This document shows positions 36,026 through 50,200 of a DNA stretch of 64,000 bases, piece after piece. The notes beneath the pieces are model-generated. The model was not told the origin of the DNA. It saw nothing but the letters and a program-made list of their open reading frames with translations, and did not search any database. Origin of the DNA: Anaeramoeba flamelloides (taxonomy: Eukaryota > Metamonada > Anaeramoebidae). Location of the stretch: contig JANTQA010000047.1 of assembly GCA_027625915.1 (NCBI GenBank), positions 5,704,001 through 5,768,000 on the forward strand. The letters run 5' to 3'. Position 1 is the stretch's first letter, and every line of letters starts with the position of its first letter. The position numbers were made by a program, and so were the translations under genes.

Positions 36026-37929
36026 TTAATTTAAATTAAAATTGTTTTTAATTGTTTTGAGTTCATGATTTAAATTAGAATTAGCATTTAATTGGTAATA
36101 TTCAACGGCATCAGATAATTCTTCAATGATTAATTCTGGGTCGTCGTCAGCTGTTAATTCGATTTTATCTGTATAAAAATATTTGATTAAAATTTCCAGG
36201 CTTTCGATTGTTTTTCCTGAATAATCTTTGACTTTGTTTGTATTTTCAGAAATATTTGTAAACATTTCTCTAAATAAGCCCGATCTTGCGATTAATACTA
36301 ACTTGTGAACTGGAATTTCTTCAAAAAATTCTTCTTCTTCTTCTTCTTCTTGTTCTTCTTCTTGTTCTTGTTCTTCTTCTTGTTCTTGTTGGTTTTTTTC
36401 ATATCCGCTATCTTCTTGGACAAGCAGTGAGAAATCTTTTGATTTGTCGTCTGCCCAGAGTGCCAATATATCTTTTTTGAACGGCTTTTTTGATAATATT
36501 AATCCATTGAACAAACTGGACACCATCCCTTCCAATTTTTGATCGACTCTGATACGAGATCCATAGCACCATTTTAAGCATGTTTCAATGTCTTGCTTTG
36601 AAAAGTTTGTTTCCAAAATGGTTTTACATTGGGCAAATTGCAAGCCAAACCGGTGTTCGATAAAAGATCTGTGGCATGGGTGTGTTGAGATTATGTCGTC
36701 TGTTAAAATTTTTTTAGTTAGCAAATTGTAAAAGTCTGCGCCAAAGTGGTTTTTTGCCTTGAGGAAAAAAAAGGAAGTTGCAGTTCCACACTGGATTTCA
36801 AAATTGTGCCTATATTGGATTGGGACGGTAACTTTCTGCAGTAGCACTTCGTTCGCTGTGTTTTTGGGGACTTGCCCGTCTAACGAATAACCCCACCCAT
36901 ATATAGTATTATCCGAGAGAATAAGAAACGATTGCCCACATCCGACGCGAATCTTTGTGGGGACAAGATCTCTGTTGTCCCAAAAGTTTAATTCTTCCCA
37001 ATTTACTAAAGTGCGATCAAGGCCACATCGCTTTTGCTTTCCAATTGTATAGAGGACCGTTTTGTTGTTTTCTTCAATTAGCGCCAGCGCGTGGCTCACT
37101 CCGCATTTTAAAGAGAGTACCTTCTTTTGATTTAAAAACTTGATCTCGTAGATTTTATCTTTGGCCTCACAGTTCGCCAAAATGCCCCTTTTGTTGCCGA
37201 TACCATAGAATTTATGATCCTTTGTCTCAAATGTAACATTTTCCGAATCAACACCACCAAACACCCGAATTACATTCCGGTGCACTAGCACGGGGACGGG
37301 TGCTGTTTCGCGGTTCTGTATGAAAGAGTTACTCCCGCAAAGGTAATAATTTAAATCCCGAGAAACGAAATTGCTCGTGAGGTAGCATCCAAGAATCTTG
37401 TCGATAATTGGGGTGTCTATTTGCTGCACAACATCGGGGTCGTAGGACGGTGTCTTAAGATCGTCGATAACCTTGCCAATTTTTTTTGGCACACAAAACT
37501 CCTTTTTTGTATACCCCAGGCAACTTGAGTTTTCCCAAGTAAAGGAGTACGGGACACCGTCTTGCGATAAAATTAGGCATTGGTTATAACCTGCAGAGAT
37601 CTTTTTGGGCTTAAAATCCAATTTAATTGTGTGGAATTGTTTAACTACAGATCCCGTAATATACAACTTGTCGTCGCTCGATAAAAAGATCGTTGCATTT
37701 TTGGAGCCTGCAACCTGTTTAATTGTGATGCTCTTCTCTTTGAAATACTCAACAGGCTGTATCTCACTGATTTTTGATTTCGTTTCGGAAATTGGTAATT
37801 GTTTGAGTGTATTCTAAGAAGTGAAATTAAAATGTTTGTTTTTTAAGTTTTTTTGTTTTTTTGTTTTCAAGTTTGGTATTTTTTTTTGTCATTCAAAAAA
37901 AATAATCTTACTCTTCCGCAGCAATACAT
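36026..37929 (-). CDS. RCC1-repeat protein with tandem BTB domains, gene 2
   Basis: Two exons: complement(join(36026..37813, 37912..37929)), 601 residues. The tiny first exon encodes only MYCCGR and ends at AGA|GTAAGA. The 98 bp intron ends TTCTTAG, and exon 2 opens NTLKQLPISE. The joined MYCCGRN start is typical of RCC1-type propellers, and an in-frame TAG just before exon 2 rules out an unspliced start. Residues 1-355 form RCC1-like blades (KLYITGS, KFYGIGNKRG, TIYGWGY). About 365-445 is a degenerate BTB (HRSFIEHRFG, CLKWCYGS). About 463-585 is the second BTB, with a Glu/Gln-rich insertion at 478-505. Likely role: scaffold or ubiquitin-ligase adaptor, inferred from the family. The RCC1 part is about 40% GC by sampled lines, richer than the BTB end (about 30%) and much richer than gene 1 (about 20%). 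Confidence 0.88.
37814..37911 (-). other. 98 bp intron of RCC1-BTB gene 2
   Basis: GTAAGA donor and TTCTTAG acceptor, preceded by a T-rich tract. It is the shortest intron that I could define in the window. Confidence 0.85.
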
Positions 37930-40900
37930 CAAACCAATATTTTTTTTGATTCGAAATAAAAGTGTTAAAAATGAAAAAATGAGAAACATACTTTTTTCAA
38001 GTACCCATTTTGTCGTTTTTGTTTTTGCTCATGAAAATTTTTATGTTTCGTTTTTGTGAAGAACTATTGTTTTTTTTTCTCTTTGATTGGAAAATTTTGT
38101 TTTGTGGCTGTTCTCAAATTTTGTTTTGTTGTTTTGGAAAAATACTTTTCATTGTAAAATACAAAGATCAAAATTTTTATTCCACTTTTGCAGAAAAATA
38201 TCACACTACCATAGAATTAAAATAAATCATCAAAAGTATAATTCAGAAAGAGAGGTTAATAATTTAAGCGGAATTTAATTCATAAAATTTAAAATGTTCA
38301 GGATTTAAAAATCTCTTTTTGGAATGTTGAATGAAAATTTTGTTGCATTTATTTGGCAACAAATAGTAAAGTTCATTAAAATTGAACTTTCACAACAAAC
38401 ACTAAAGCAAGAGATCTTTTTTTCAGATCATTTTTCAAAGACTTTCCAATTTCTATATTCCTCTTTCAGGGATTAGTGACTCATATTTGGTTGTTCCCAA
38501 AAGTTAATTAAGTTTATTGTTTTCGAAAGGGTTCAATTAAACCCAATACCCAAGAATCGTATTTCGTTTCAAATTTCACGAAATGAGTTTTCATTTTCAA
38601 AAGAGTACATTTTTCCCAATGAAATTTTCAGGAAAAAGATACTGATCCGTTTTTTTTTTGATTTATGCAACAAAAAATCAATTTATAGTATTTTTCTGTA
38701 AAACGAACAACATATTTTGAGTTATATAAACTTAAATTCCCATAATGAGAAACATGAAACTGAAAAAGAAAAAGAATTTTGATTTTCTTGACTAAAAAAT
38801 GACCTACATTTCAAACAATCTAAAAAACAACTTAAATTTTTAAAAGATCACATTGCCGATTTGTTTTGGTCAGTGGGATACTATATTTTACATTTTCTAC
38901 ATTAACCACAACAATTCTTAGAAAGTTGTTATCTTTCTCATAGTTTTTGAGTTTTTGTATTGATTCTTTTTGTTTTTTATAAAATTGAAGTTACCAAGAT
39001 CGTTTATAAGGTAAATTTTTACTTAATTTGATTTTTAACCGAATCTCCATTATTAGATACCCCAAACAAAAGATTTATTTTTCTTATGGTAATTGTTCTG
39101 TTGTTAAAATTATTTATCTTAATAGGTAATTGTTCTTATCAATATTAGTTGGGGTGGGTACATGTGGGAAAGTTTTTGTGACATTTTACAACTCATCAAT
39201 CATAATAAAAAGTAAATGAGTAAAAATTAATTAATTTTTTTTATATATAATAATTTTTTTTTGTTCAAAATTGAAAAAATGATCTTTATTTTTTAGGAAA
39301 TGTGCATTTTGGTGAATCCAATATAATTCTAAAGAATTTTTAAGGTTTTCTACCGATACTAAACCCACAGCAAAATATCACATAATAATTTCAATTTTTT
39401 TGACATTTTACTTAATTTTAACCACTTTGGTGAAAATATCAACACAATCAACACAACCATCATATCAAAATAATAATCATAGTAACTTCTTCACTATTTC
39501 CCAAGGTTTACCACTTTCACATAATAAAAAAATTTTTCTCAAAGGTTTTAGATAAGATATCATTCCTAATTCAGTTTCATTCAAGAAATAAAATAACTTA
39601 TTTTCAAAAGAAAGGTTTAAAAACATTTTATTTTCCAATTTTCTTTTTCAGTTTTATATACCATTAAGCAATTTCCAAAAAAATAGGACAAATTTATTTT
39701 AAATTATATTTATTAAATTCCTTCTTCAAAAAAAGTATTCAAAGATACAAATCATTAACTATTGTTTATTGATTATTGGCAATATTTCAATGGTATTTTC
39801 AGTGGTTTATTACATAAATAAAATATATTTAATATATGATCTTGATTTTATCTGATGTTTTTTAAGTGTGAAAAATTCTATTTATTATTTTCTTTCTTTG
39901 ATAAAAAAAAATCATTCTCATAACCTATTTAATCTTAACAATTTTTCCAATATAAATTGAAAACAGATAACTGAATTTTATTGTTTAAAAATCATTTATT
40001 TTCTTTCCTTATTTCCAATTTTTGATCGAAATTGGTCATATATCGTTTTCACCAAAAAAAATATTTATTTTTTTTATTCAATTTTTTCGGAATATTTCAA
40101 AGAATATATTTTGAAATGGATACCTTATTTTTTGATTCAATTGGTATGAATATTTAACTTCAGTTCATTTTGTCAATCAACAATTAACTTGGCAAACAAA
40201 GATGATTTTTTATAAAATATAAAACAATGCCCCTCTTTTTCTAAAATACTGATATATAAATTCTGTAAAAATAATTCCTTTTTCCTTCTTAGATATTACT
40301 GAAGAAATATGGGAGGGTGGGTTGTCAGTCACCAAATCATGGTAAAAACACACAGTTACTTAAATTTCAAATACAACTATGTTTTTTAAGAAACCAATGT
40401 TATAATCATTTATTGTTTATTATCATTTTCTTTGATAGACCAGGGTGTAAAATCTTATTGAAATGAGGAACACACCATTTGAATATGCCCTGTAAGTTTA
40501 CCAAGTAGAAATGGATTTTTTTTTGTAAAGAAATATCTTTTTTTGGTTTTTTATTTTTAAAAATTTTTATTCAAAGAATTGTTATATATAAGCTCAATTT
40601 CAAAAATAGGGGTAGATTTTCCATCGGAAAAAAATTTTTTTAATTGTTTTTTTTTTTTGAATAATAATGTATTTTACTATAGTTTTTAGAGATAATAACC
40701 AAGATACATTAATAAATAAAAATATAGTGTAATCATTTTATTTTTTGAAAGACAAACCAAACAAGAAAATAATATTAATAAAAAAGTTTGCTCCTAATTT
40801 TGAAATTTGGCTTATATGGATTGTTATTATCGTTGATGTTGGTTTGTTATTAAGCTTGGAAAAAAGAATTTTATCTCATAATTATTCAATTTTTAATAAT

Positions 40901-41005
40901 TGGTTTTTTGTCTCTAAATTTAGGGCTAGTTATTCAATTCCCCTTTTGAAAAAAAATGATCAAAATTCAAGTAAATTTATCTTGATATTTTTTAAATATT
41001 AAACA

Positions 41006-41470
41006 ATTATGTTATCAAAATAATGTGTTCTCAAAAGACCAGAATCCGTGTTTCAAAAATAAAGTTATGATTTTTTTTTTTTCTTCTTGTTCTAAGGCAA
41101 CACCCAATCAACTACCCAGTTGTATACCAAAGTTCAAATTGATTTTGAAAGTAAACTACTAGTGGATTTTAGTAAATTTGAAAATAAAAATGAAATTTGT
41201 TGAAAATTTTTCATTATTCTCTCAGTTTTTATGAGACTAAAATTTTTTTATTTTTGATTAAAATTTCTCAAATGAACTTAAGTTTGATAAAGATAAATTT
41301 TCCAATTTGATCCTTCATTTTTAGATTTTTTTTAACACTGTAAGAACTTTAAGAAATCAAAACTGGATTCAATTATGGTTTATTATCAGTTTCTTTGATC
41401 TGTTAATGAATAGGTCTTCTCTACTGTAAATTGAGTATTAAATCGGAAAATTTTATACTTCATTTTCAAT
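41006..41470 (+). repeat. Dispersed repeat A, copy 1
   Basis: Member of a family of about 450 bp with four copies in the window. Landmarks: TCAAAATAATG at the start, then GGCAACACCCAATCAACT, ACCAAAGTTCAAAT, TTTGATCCTTCATTTTTAGA, AGAACTTTAAGAAA and a final GGTTTATTATC. No terminal inverted repeats or coding frame. Confidence 0.7.
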
Positions 41471-41555
41471 TTCCGATTTGAAATAAAACCACAAACCTAC
41501 AATTTATTTCTATGGGAACTCTATTTATAAAAGAAAAAAATAGAAAACAAATTTT

Positions 41556-42010
41556 TTCTTACAATGATCAAAATAATGAGTGCTCAATAATTATAATCCA
41601 TGTTCCAAAATATAATTCGTGATTTTTTTTCTGCTTGTTCCAAGGCGACACCCAATCAACTGCCAAATAGTATACCTAAGTTCAAATCAATTAGTGAAAG
41701 TTAACCCCTTGATATTTTCAGTAAAATTTTAATTAGGGATGTAATTTGTTCAAAATTTTTCGTAATTCGCTGAATTTTTTTGAATTTTATTGTTTTTTTG
41801 GTGATATATAAAAATTTTACTCTATTTTCTGAGATGAATTTTACAATTTGATCCTTCATTTTTAGAATTTATTTTTAAATAATAGAACTTTAAGAAACCA
41901 ATATCATATTTAATTAGGGTTTATTATTGGTTTCTTAGATTGGTTGATATATAGTTCTTCTATAACAAAAAAACACGCTTTTTATTTTGAAACAAGCTTT
42001 AAATTTTTCT
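41556..42010 (+). repeat. Dispersed repeat A, copy 2
   Basis: Direct, nearly adjacent copy of 41006-41470, with GGCGACACCCAATCAACT, AGTATACCTAAGTTCAAAT, TTTGATCCTTCATTTTTAGA and AACTTTAAGAAACCAAT in the same order. A partial third end (TTTATTATTGGTTTTAGTGATG) follows near 42105-42175. Confidence 0.7.
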
Positions 42011-44059
42011 GCATGCTTAATTTTTACTATAGTATTTATAATTCAAATATTAAGTGCAGAACTTGAAGAAATCAGTACCAAATTTAATTTTCATTTTTTG
42101 TCAGTTTTATTATTGGTTTTAGTGATGCTTTTAATGTATATGTCTTCTATAAAAAAAAGAAACAAGCTTTTAATTTGGTAACAAGAATTAAACTTTTCTG
42201 CAAGTATTATTTTGACAATAGTCTTATTAAGGAAAAAAGGAAAATATTAAAAGCTTTTTTTTTTGTTTATTTTCATATAATTTAACTATACGATTCTTTT
42301 CCAATTTTAAAAACAAAACTTTTCATTACAGGTTCTTAAAAAATATTCGAATTATTCTTTGAAAAACTCAAAGATCTTCACACAAACAATTAATAAGAAA
42401 TCATTATTTTTTGAAATTTTATTATTCTTTGTTCTCATACTTTACAAGCAATTTTTCGATTTATTATTCGATTTAAACAGAAAAATAGAAAAATATCTTT
42501 TTGTGAACACAAAGATGCAATTTTTCCAAAAAAGTTGGTTTAAATATAATGAGTAATCATTTAAAATGAAAACCGAAAATATATCATTGCATAAATATTA
42601 TTTTTAATCGATTTTTTGAAACTTAAATTTGGTGCAAATTGTTTGAGGAAAACAATCAACATGAAGATGAAGATCTGTCTCTTGATTTTAGCTCCTTAAA
42701 TTGTTCAAATGAAACCTCCCAACTTGACCACTATATAAATTCTTTTCTCAAAAAATGTTTTGAAAAAGCACATATTCCAAAGTAGAATTAAATTTAAGTG
42801 AAAAAAATTATTTTTTTTATGAGTTAATTTTGTTCTTCGAAAAATGTTATTTAATATTATAAAGTGCTATTAGGATTACTAATAAATAATAATAAATTGA
42901 TTTGCAAACCAACTTGAAATGATAATGTTCAACTGGTAAATATTTATCTTTATTCGAATTTCCAAAAAGAGAATCTAATTTGTGACGTCTATTTATTTAT
43001 TTGGTAAGTTTGTGTTCTATTTTGGGTAAACTCAGAATCCTAAATAAAACGAATTTACTTTGTAAAAAAGTTAATCAGTTGTAATTCGATCAAAGTTTAA
43101 TTTCAAAAATCAAAAAGCAAGGAATCTTCGATCTTTATGTATTTTTTAATACGCATAAAAATTCGAAATTCCCATTTTTATTCGGTTTAAGATCTAAAAA
43201 TAGTCTCTTTGTCTCATTTGGAATGTAGGAATAAATTAATTTTGTGTTTTTCAAAATTAAAAAATTTTTCCCCCAAAACATTGCTTTTTGTCACTTTAAT
43301 GGGAACATTTAGAAAGATCAATTATATTGAAAAAAAAACATACAAGTAATACAAATTGCATTGACTTTTAATTTGGATTCCATACTGTACCTTTGAAGAA
43401 TATTGAAGAAATTTTAAAAAAACGACTAATAAAAAGTTGTAAACAAACTTTTTAAAAGTGTTCCCCAATATCTAGTGTCCTAATTATGAATCTTTTACAG
43501 TGTTACTTTTTTTTATATTAAAAAAATTATTTTGGAGAATTGGAAAACAAAAATCCATTTGGTTTTCTCAATTTAACACAAAATACGTGTAGTGTTTGAA
43601 AAGCTGATCCGTTGTTTTTTTATTTTTCTAAAAATTATTTGATAACTCTTAAAACTAAATTTTTTGTCAAAATCTTGAAAAATTCGAAAGGGAACCAATC
43701 TCTAAAGATTATACAATATATCTTATTCGTAATATTTTCAAATAAATCAAAAAATTATGATGATTGGTTGCGCTTACTAATAAAAATCCAAATTTAATTT
43801 TAATCAGAGAGTTTACCTGAATCGAAACAAATCTTTTTTACTGTGATTCCAAGAAAGTCTGATTTTATTTGTTGAGTTATTTAATAAATGTTAAATAATT
43901 ATTCGAAAGGATTTTTAAAGAAAAAAACAAAACTTTTCGAAACACTTTATAAAATCATGTTCCCCCCTCTGTAATTTCACCAGAAACAATGAGGTACTAA
44001 TTTATAAAAATGATTTCACTTAACACTCATTTTTTTATTTTTAAATAACTTTGTGAAAA

Positions 44060-47000
44060 ATGGGTTGTATATCTTCGACTAACAAAGATCCTGAAAGAAA
44101 ACAGAACAAAGCAATTGATAAAACGCTGAGGCAAGTTGAGTCTGAATTATCAAACAATATAAATCTACTACTCATTGGTAATTAATTATATTTTGAACTT
44201 TTTTTTTTTTTTTTTCAAATTTTGAAATTTGCCATCAACACAACCACAACATACAAATTTTTTTCAAGCAAAAAAAATATTTGAGAGTGTATAAAGCCAA
44301 ACACACAACATAAGTTTGTGAAACTTCAAAAAGTATTCTCCCAATTGTAAAAAAAAAAAAAAACGATTTCTCCTCATAAAATTTTTTATCTACTTTAAGG
44401 AATCAAATCACTGAACAACGAAATAAAAATTTCATTAACTTTCAAAAAACGAAAGGAAATTACGACTCAAAAATTTTCTTTTTAAATACACTTTGTTGAT
44501 ATTTGAAATATAAAGTGTACCAAATTTCTTCTGATTGACTTTTTCCGTTTCTTAAATCTTCTTTTCATTTTGGAAGAACCCAAAATATATCAAAATACAT
44601 AAGAAAAACAGACCAAAGAAACAAATAGAGAACACAATTTCCAATCTATTTCTTTGAAGACCCATCAGAAAAAAAAAGGAAAAAAGAAGTGAAAATTTTT
44701 TCCCTTTTATTAATCGGACATCATTGTTCTAATTTTTTTAAAATCGATTTGCACAGAGACTTATTTCAATTTACAATGTGATCATTTATTTCATTTTTTT
44801 TTTCTAAAAAAAAGACTTTTTCTAGATACGGGGTAATGTAAATAACCCATGTTTTATACTTTAACTCATTACTCAAATTTCACTCATTGCTTTTTTTTAG
44901 ACTTGGGTATTGGAAGACCAGTAATCACAAATAGATTCTATTTCCAGATTTAAATTGACTTTTGATGTTAGATCTTGAATAAACATAAATGACTAAAAAA
45001 TATTTACTAATTTATTTCAAAACTTTGATTATGGTTAAAAATTTCTGAGACTAAACTTGATTGTCTTTTGTAAAAATCAAAAAATGTACTTTTTCTCATT
45101 TTTTTGTCTCAAAATTACACTTTAATCTTTCAATGTCTTCATAACACTGGTTTAATATTTATTTAAGAACCCTACTTCTTGATCGATTGCACTTACTATC
45201 CCATTGATTTGTTTCTTTCTTTTATTTCTACTGTAAGTCAATATTTTTAAGAATTGAGTTAAATTTTCGTAATGGATTAAAGCAAAAAATACGGGTGAGT
45301 TTCAGCACCGATCTCTGAAAAAAATTTTTTAGAACAACCTTTCAACAATTCACTTAACTTCTGATTTTATGCTGTTTGGTGAAAGACTCTTTCATGGTTT
45401 TGTTATTTGTTTTTAATTCAAAAGATCGATATTTCTGTTTTGAAACAAAAAAATTGTGTTTTGAGAAATTCGATATTCGAATACTTTCTTAAAAGCAGGT
45501 ATTTTGCGAAAGTTTCAAACAACCCATTTTTTCACTTATTTATTAAAAAATAAAAAGTCTTGTATAAAAAACTTTGAAATTTCATGGCAGGGCACCTAAT
45601 AAATATGTAACCTACAACACACTACACCCACTATCAATGTTAGACCCAGTGATTACAATCAGGCATTGAGAAATTAACAGAAAAATTTTTTTCCACAAAA
45701 AAGATGTTTTTTTGGATTATAGATTTTTTTTTCTGTTTTAAAAACCTCAGGGACAATTCCTTAAATAGACACCTATACGAATGGAAAAAAGTAAAACAGG
45801 GAAAAAAGTTCAGCACTATTTTTAATTCAGAATATGAAAAGAATCACAGAAATCACAGAAATCACAGAAATCACAGAAACCTGAAAATGAAAAATAAGAT
45901 CAATTTATAAAATAAAAAAATAAATGAAGACAAAATTGAGATTTTTACACAATAACAGTTTTTTTAATACTGACTTATGATTTGGGATTTTGCTTTGGTT
46001 GATCTATTATTAAAAATTTATTGAAAAATTTGACTAAACTTTCAGATCTCTCCAAAATATTGCACATCAAATTTTGATCTAAAAATAGATTTAAATTGTT
46101 TTTTATTGTTTGACAATAATGTAAGGGATTTTTACTAAATTCAAAAAAATATAAATAAAAATTTTTTACTTAAATTTCATTTTTTAAATCCTGATAACTC
46201 TCTTTTCAAAGCAATTTATATCAAAGAACATTTCAAAAATTAAGTTTTTTAAAAGTGTACATTTATATTTAACCCAATAAAATTCTTTATTTAAAAGGAG
46301 TCTCAAAAAATGAAAAAAAAAAAGGAAATTGTAACTTAATGTTAATTACTTGTACAAATTTTCAAACATTTTTTTAAAATTAACAGGTTAGGTAATTAAA
46401 TTAGAAAGAAAAAGCATAACAAAAAAAAAAAAAAAAAACAAAAAAAAATGAGTAAATAATTTGTAAATAGGATCTGATAAAAAACATAATTAATTCCACC
46501 TTGAACGAAAGTAATTAATTTTTATTCTTTTAACTATTTTTTCAATATGCCAAAAACTTTTGAATTAGTGCTTATTTGAAGTATTGTTTTATCTTGACAT
46601 TGTTACCATGTTTAAGAATTTTAGTAACAACTAATAAAAATAGTTTAATATTAAGAACCCACGTATATTATTATTTGAAAAAAACTTTTGGGAAAATGTT
46701 TCTAAATTATTATTATTTTTCTTTTTTTCAAAAAAAATAATAATTATTCTAAAATTTTCAAATTATAAATTTGATCAAAATCATCAATAGGTCCAGGTGA
46801 TTCAGGAAAATCAACAATTGCAAAGCAAATGAAAATTATTCATAGCAACGGGTTTAGAAAGAAAGAAAAATTAAAATATAAAATTATTATTTATCAAAAT
46901 ATATTAGATAATATGAAAATGTTAATTCAAATGATCAAAACATTAAATCTGGATGAGTTGCCAAGCGAACTTGAAAAAATCGCAGAAGAAATTACAAATT

Positions 47001-47182
47001 TAAACATTCAAGAATCATTTAGTGAGGAATTGGGTGCAAAAATTTCACAACTTTGGGAAAACTCTTCAATAAAACAAGCATTTGATAATAGAGCAAAATT
47101 CCATATACCCGATACAATCAGTTAGTAAGACTTTTTTTTATCTCATTTATATTTCAATTATAGATCTTTGGGAATTTCGATA

Positions 47183-47213
<31 letters not shown>

Positions 47214-50200
47214 GTGACAATATATTTCTTTGATTTTCTCAAAATTATAAAATAATATTTGTTTTTGATCACTGTGCTGTTACTTTTTCTTTATTATTAA
47301 AACACTAGCACTTTTAACGATACAAACGTTGAAAGAACATAAAGTCACAAAAAAAAATACAAATTAAGACACATTTTATCGGAATTTTTTTTTACTTGGT
47401 TTATTTCCCGAGAATCTGAATTTTTGGGCTGGAATTTGTAATTTTATTCTTGTTGCCTTAAATTTTATTAAAAATTTGTATCCTTACAAGTGGTAGTGAC
47501 TCTAATAATAAAATTCTTTTATTAAAAACAAAAAATGTTAAAAATACTTTTTTTTTAAAAAAATTATATACTTTATCACAATTCTGTAAATAAGAAAATA
47601 TTTTGAGTCTTATTTATCTCTTTTGAGATTCTAATTTAATTTTTTATTTTCAAAAAACAATATATATATATATATATAAAACTTTGAAAATTAAAATATA
47701 AATTTTTACACTTGTGAAATAAATTTGTTCTTTTTTCAAAAAGTAAATCTTATAATTAAAAATTATTGTCTTCAAAAAAGTTATATTTATTTTTAAAAAA
47801 TACTTTCCAATTATCGACTTTTTTTGAAAAAAACACTAAATTAATTACTTTTTTTTTTAAACCAACTAAATTATATTTTTTATAAAAAAATGGAATAAAT
47901 TATAGCTTTTTGGACAAAATAACAGAAATATCATCTTCGGATTATATACCCACCCAAGAAGATATATTGTATTGTAGGCTACGTACAACAGGTATAATTC
48001 AAACATCTTTCACAATATCTGGCCAAAAATTCACGTAAGAATTTCATCTCTTTAATTCATTTTTGACTTTTCAAGTAATAATGATAACGTTTTTTATTAT
48101 ATTTTATCATAAAATTTTGTTACAAAAAGAGAATAATTATCAAAAATAACTTTTGGATCAAGACTTGAACTATCTTGATGTTTTACAAATAAAATCATAT
48201 ATTTTGTTACTCATATCAAAATAATCATTAGCTTTCTTATATATATATATATCTAATATTAAAATCTTCTAAAAAATTTTTACTGAAAATCTTTCAAATC
48301 TCAAATTCTTATAATTGAAAAAAAAAAAAGAAAAATCTTAAAAATGTTTTCAGATCCAAAAAAACACTAACACATTTGAAAAAATTAAAAAAAAACATTA
48401 CAGTTAACCAATTTACTTGATAATCTTTAATTTCTAAGAATAATCACCAATTTTAAAAGTTTAATCAAAAATCAATAAATTAGTGATTAAATTCTCTTTA
48501 CACTTATATGTAGATTATCACAATTCCTTCTTCTTCTTCTTTTTTTTTTTACTAAAATTAGTAAATATTCAAAAAGGTATTCAAAAATCCTGAGGATATA
48601 CAAGTTTTGTATAATTACAAAGTTTTCAAAAAAATATTGCAAAATTTTATTTTTTTAATTTATTCTTAAAAAAATTAATAATAATTAAAATAAACCATTT
48701 TTCAGTCAAAGAGGTCAATTTTAATGGGTGAAATACATGTGTTTAAAGGGTTTGAATGGATATTAGTCCAAAAATTTTTTATTTTCAGAAATTTCAAAAT
48801 TGAAATCATTTTTTCACATTTTTGCAGATTTTCTCTTTTACCATTGTTTTTTTTTTGATATGTCGTTGTTTTACAAGTTTTTTTTTTTTATGATAAGATC
48901 TATAGTCGCTGGGTAAAAATCTGTTTTTCTAATTTTTACTGAAACACTGAAAATAGTTGTCGAGAAATCATTTTGGTTTCTATTGGAATTTTATTTGATC
49001 TTCAATTGGAGATCAAAATGAACATTGTTGTTTTTCTCAATAGGCTAGATAAGAATTTTGAAGTTTTTCAATTGTTTAGAAAATATATTGATTTGTGATT
49101 AGGTTTCTTCTGACGATATCAACTATTCTTAACATGTTATTCTACTTATTTCTTATTTGATTATCCAAAGTTCAATTATAAAAAATAATTGATATTTGAA
49201 AATTTTTTTGTATAAAACTGCCAGAAACAAAGTTTATATACATACATACATACTATATATAAACTATCATTCAAAATCATTGGCCCATCAAAAATCAAAA
49301 TTTAAAGAAAAATATTTTTAATAATTGAAGTTATCTATTATAATATAAAAATTTTTATTTTAGTATTTGGTTCACTACTCCAGGGGTATTTGTTTTTCTT
49401 CAAAAAATAAAATAAAAAAAGTTAAAAAAAAATTTTAAAAAAAATTAGCCATTTATTTTGAATGAAGCATTACATGAAAAAAAAATTTTTTAAAAAATTA
49501 ATAAAACCCATTTATCGATTCTCATTCCATTTGAATAACTAAATCTAATCTCTTTGTCATATTTGAAACCAATTTTTCCATTAATTCATCTGTTACTTCT
49601 TTCAAATTTTTCATTTTCATTTTCCATTTTAACAAAACACTTTTGAAAAAATAAAAAAGAGAAAAAATGATTGATTTACAAACTTTTCATTGTGAGAGGA
49701 AAAGCTTCAAAACGACGCAAAAGCAATTCAAAATTGAAATATAAGGTGGGCCATTTATTTTGAATTTTAGTTTATATATATATATATATATAACCTGTTT
49801 CCAATATCATAATACATACTTTATTATTTAGATTTTGTCACAAGATAAAAAATTAGTCTTATTTTTTTTTGAGTTTGCAAATACATTTTCAGAAAAAATT
49901 ATTAAATTTGTGAAAACACTTTCAATTTGTGGAAAAAATCGAAATTAGTCATCTTAGAACAAACCCCCCGATAATTACTTTATTTCAAAAAAAAATTATA
50001 TTGATGAATGTCCAACTTTATAAAAAAAAAAAAAAAAAACATTTGTACAATATTAGAGTGTTACAAAAAAATAATAAATTAATTCACTACAAAAATAAAT
50101 AAACCAATAACTTGCGTTGTTAAATAAAATAACAGATTTATTTTAAAAAAAAAAAAATCAAAATTTAATACTTAACTATTTTATCTATTTTTTTCTTTTA

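Larger units (their letters stand above)
37930..44059. other. Non-coding region with dispersed repeats
   Basis: Contains two copies of repeat family A. Open frames such as 40745-41002 and 41987-42181 begin with TTG, partly overlap repeats and have no recognised domain. A promoter for RCC1-BTB gene 2 would lie just above 37930 and one for G-alpha just below 44060, but no element could be defined by eye. Confidence 0.45.

Noticed and set aside
36286-36480. Leu/Val-rich plus-strand frame, also seen at 24939.
   Set aside because: Antisense shadow of the acidic run in the RCC1-BTB genes.
40745-41002. 85-codon plus-strand frame with a hydrophobic segment.
   Set aside because: TTG start, no upstream context, no family match; consistent with chance in AT-rich DNA.
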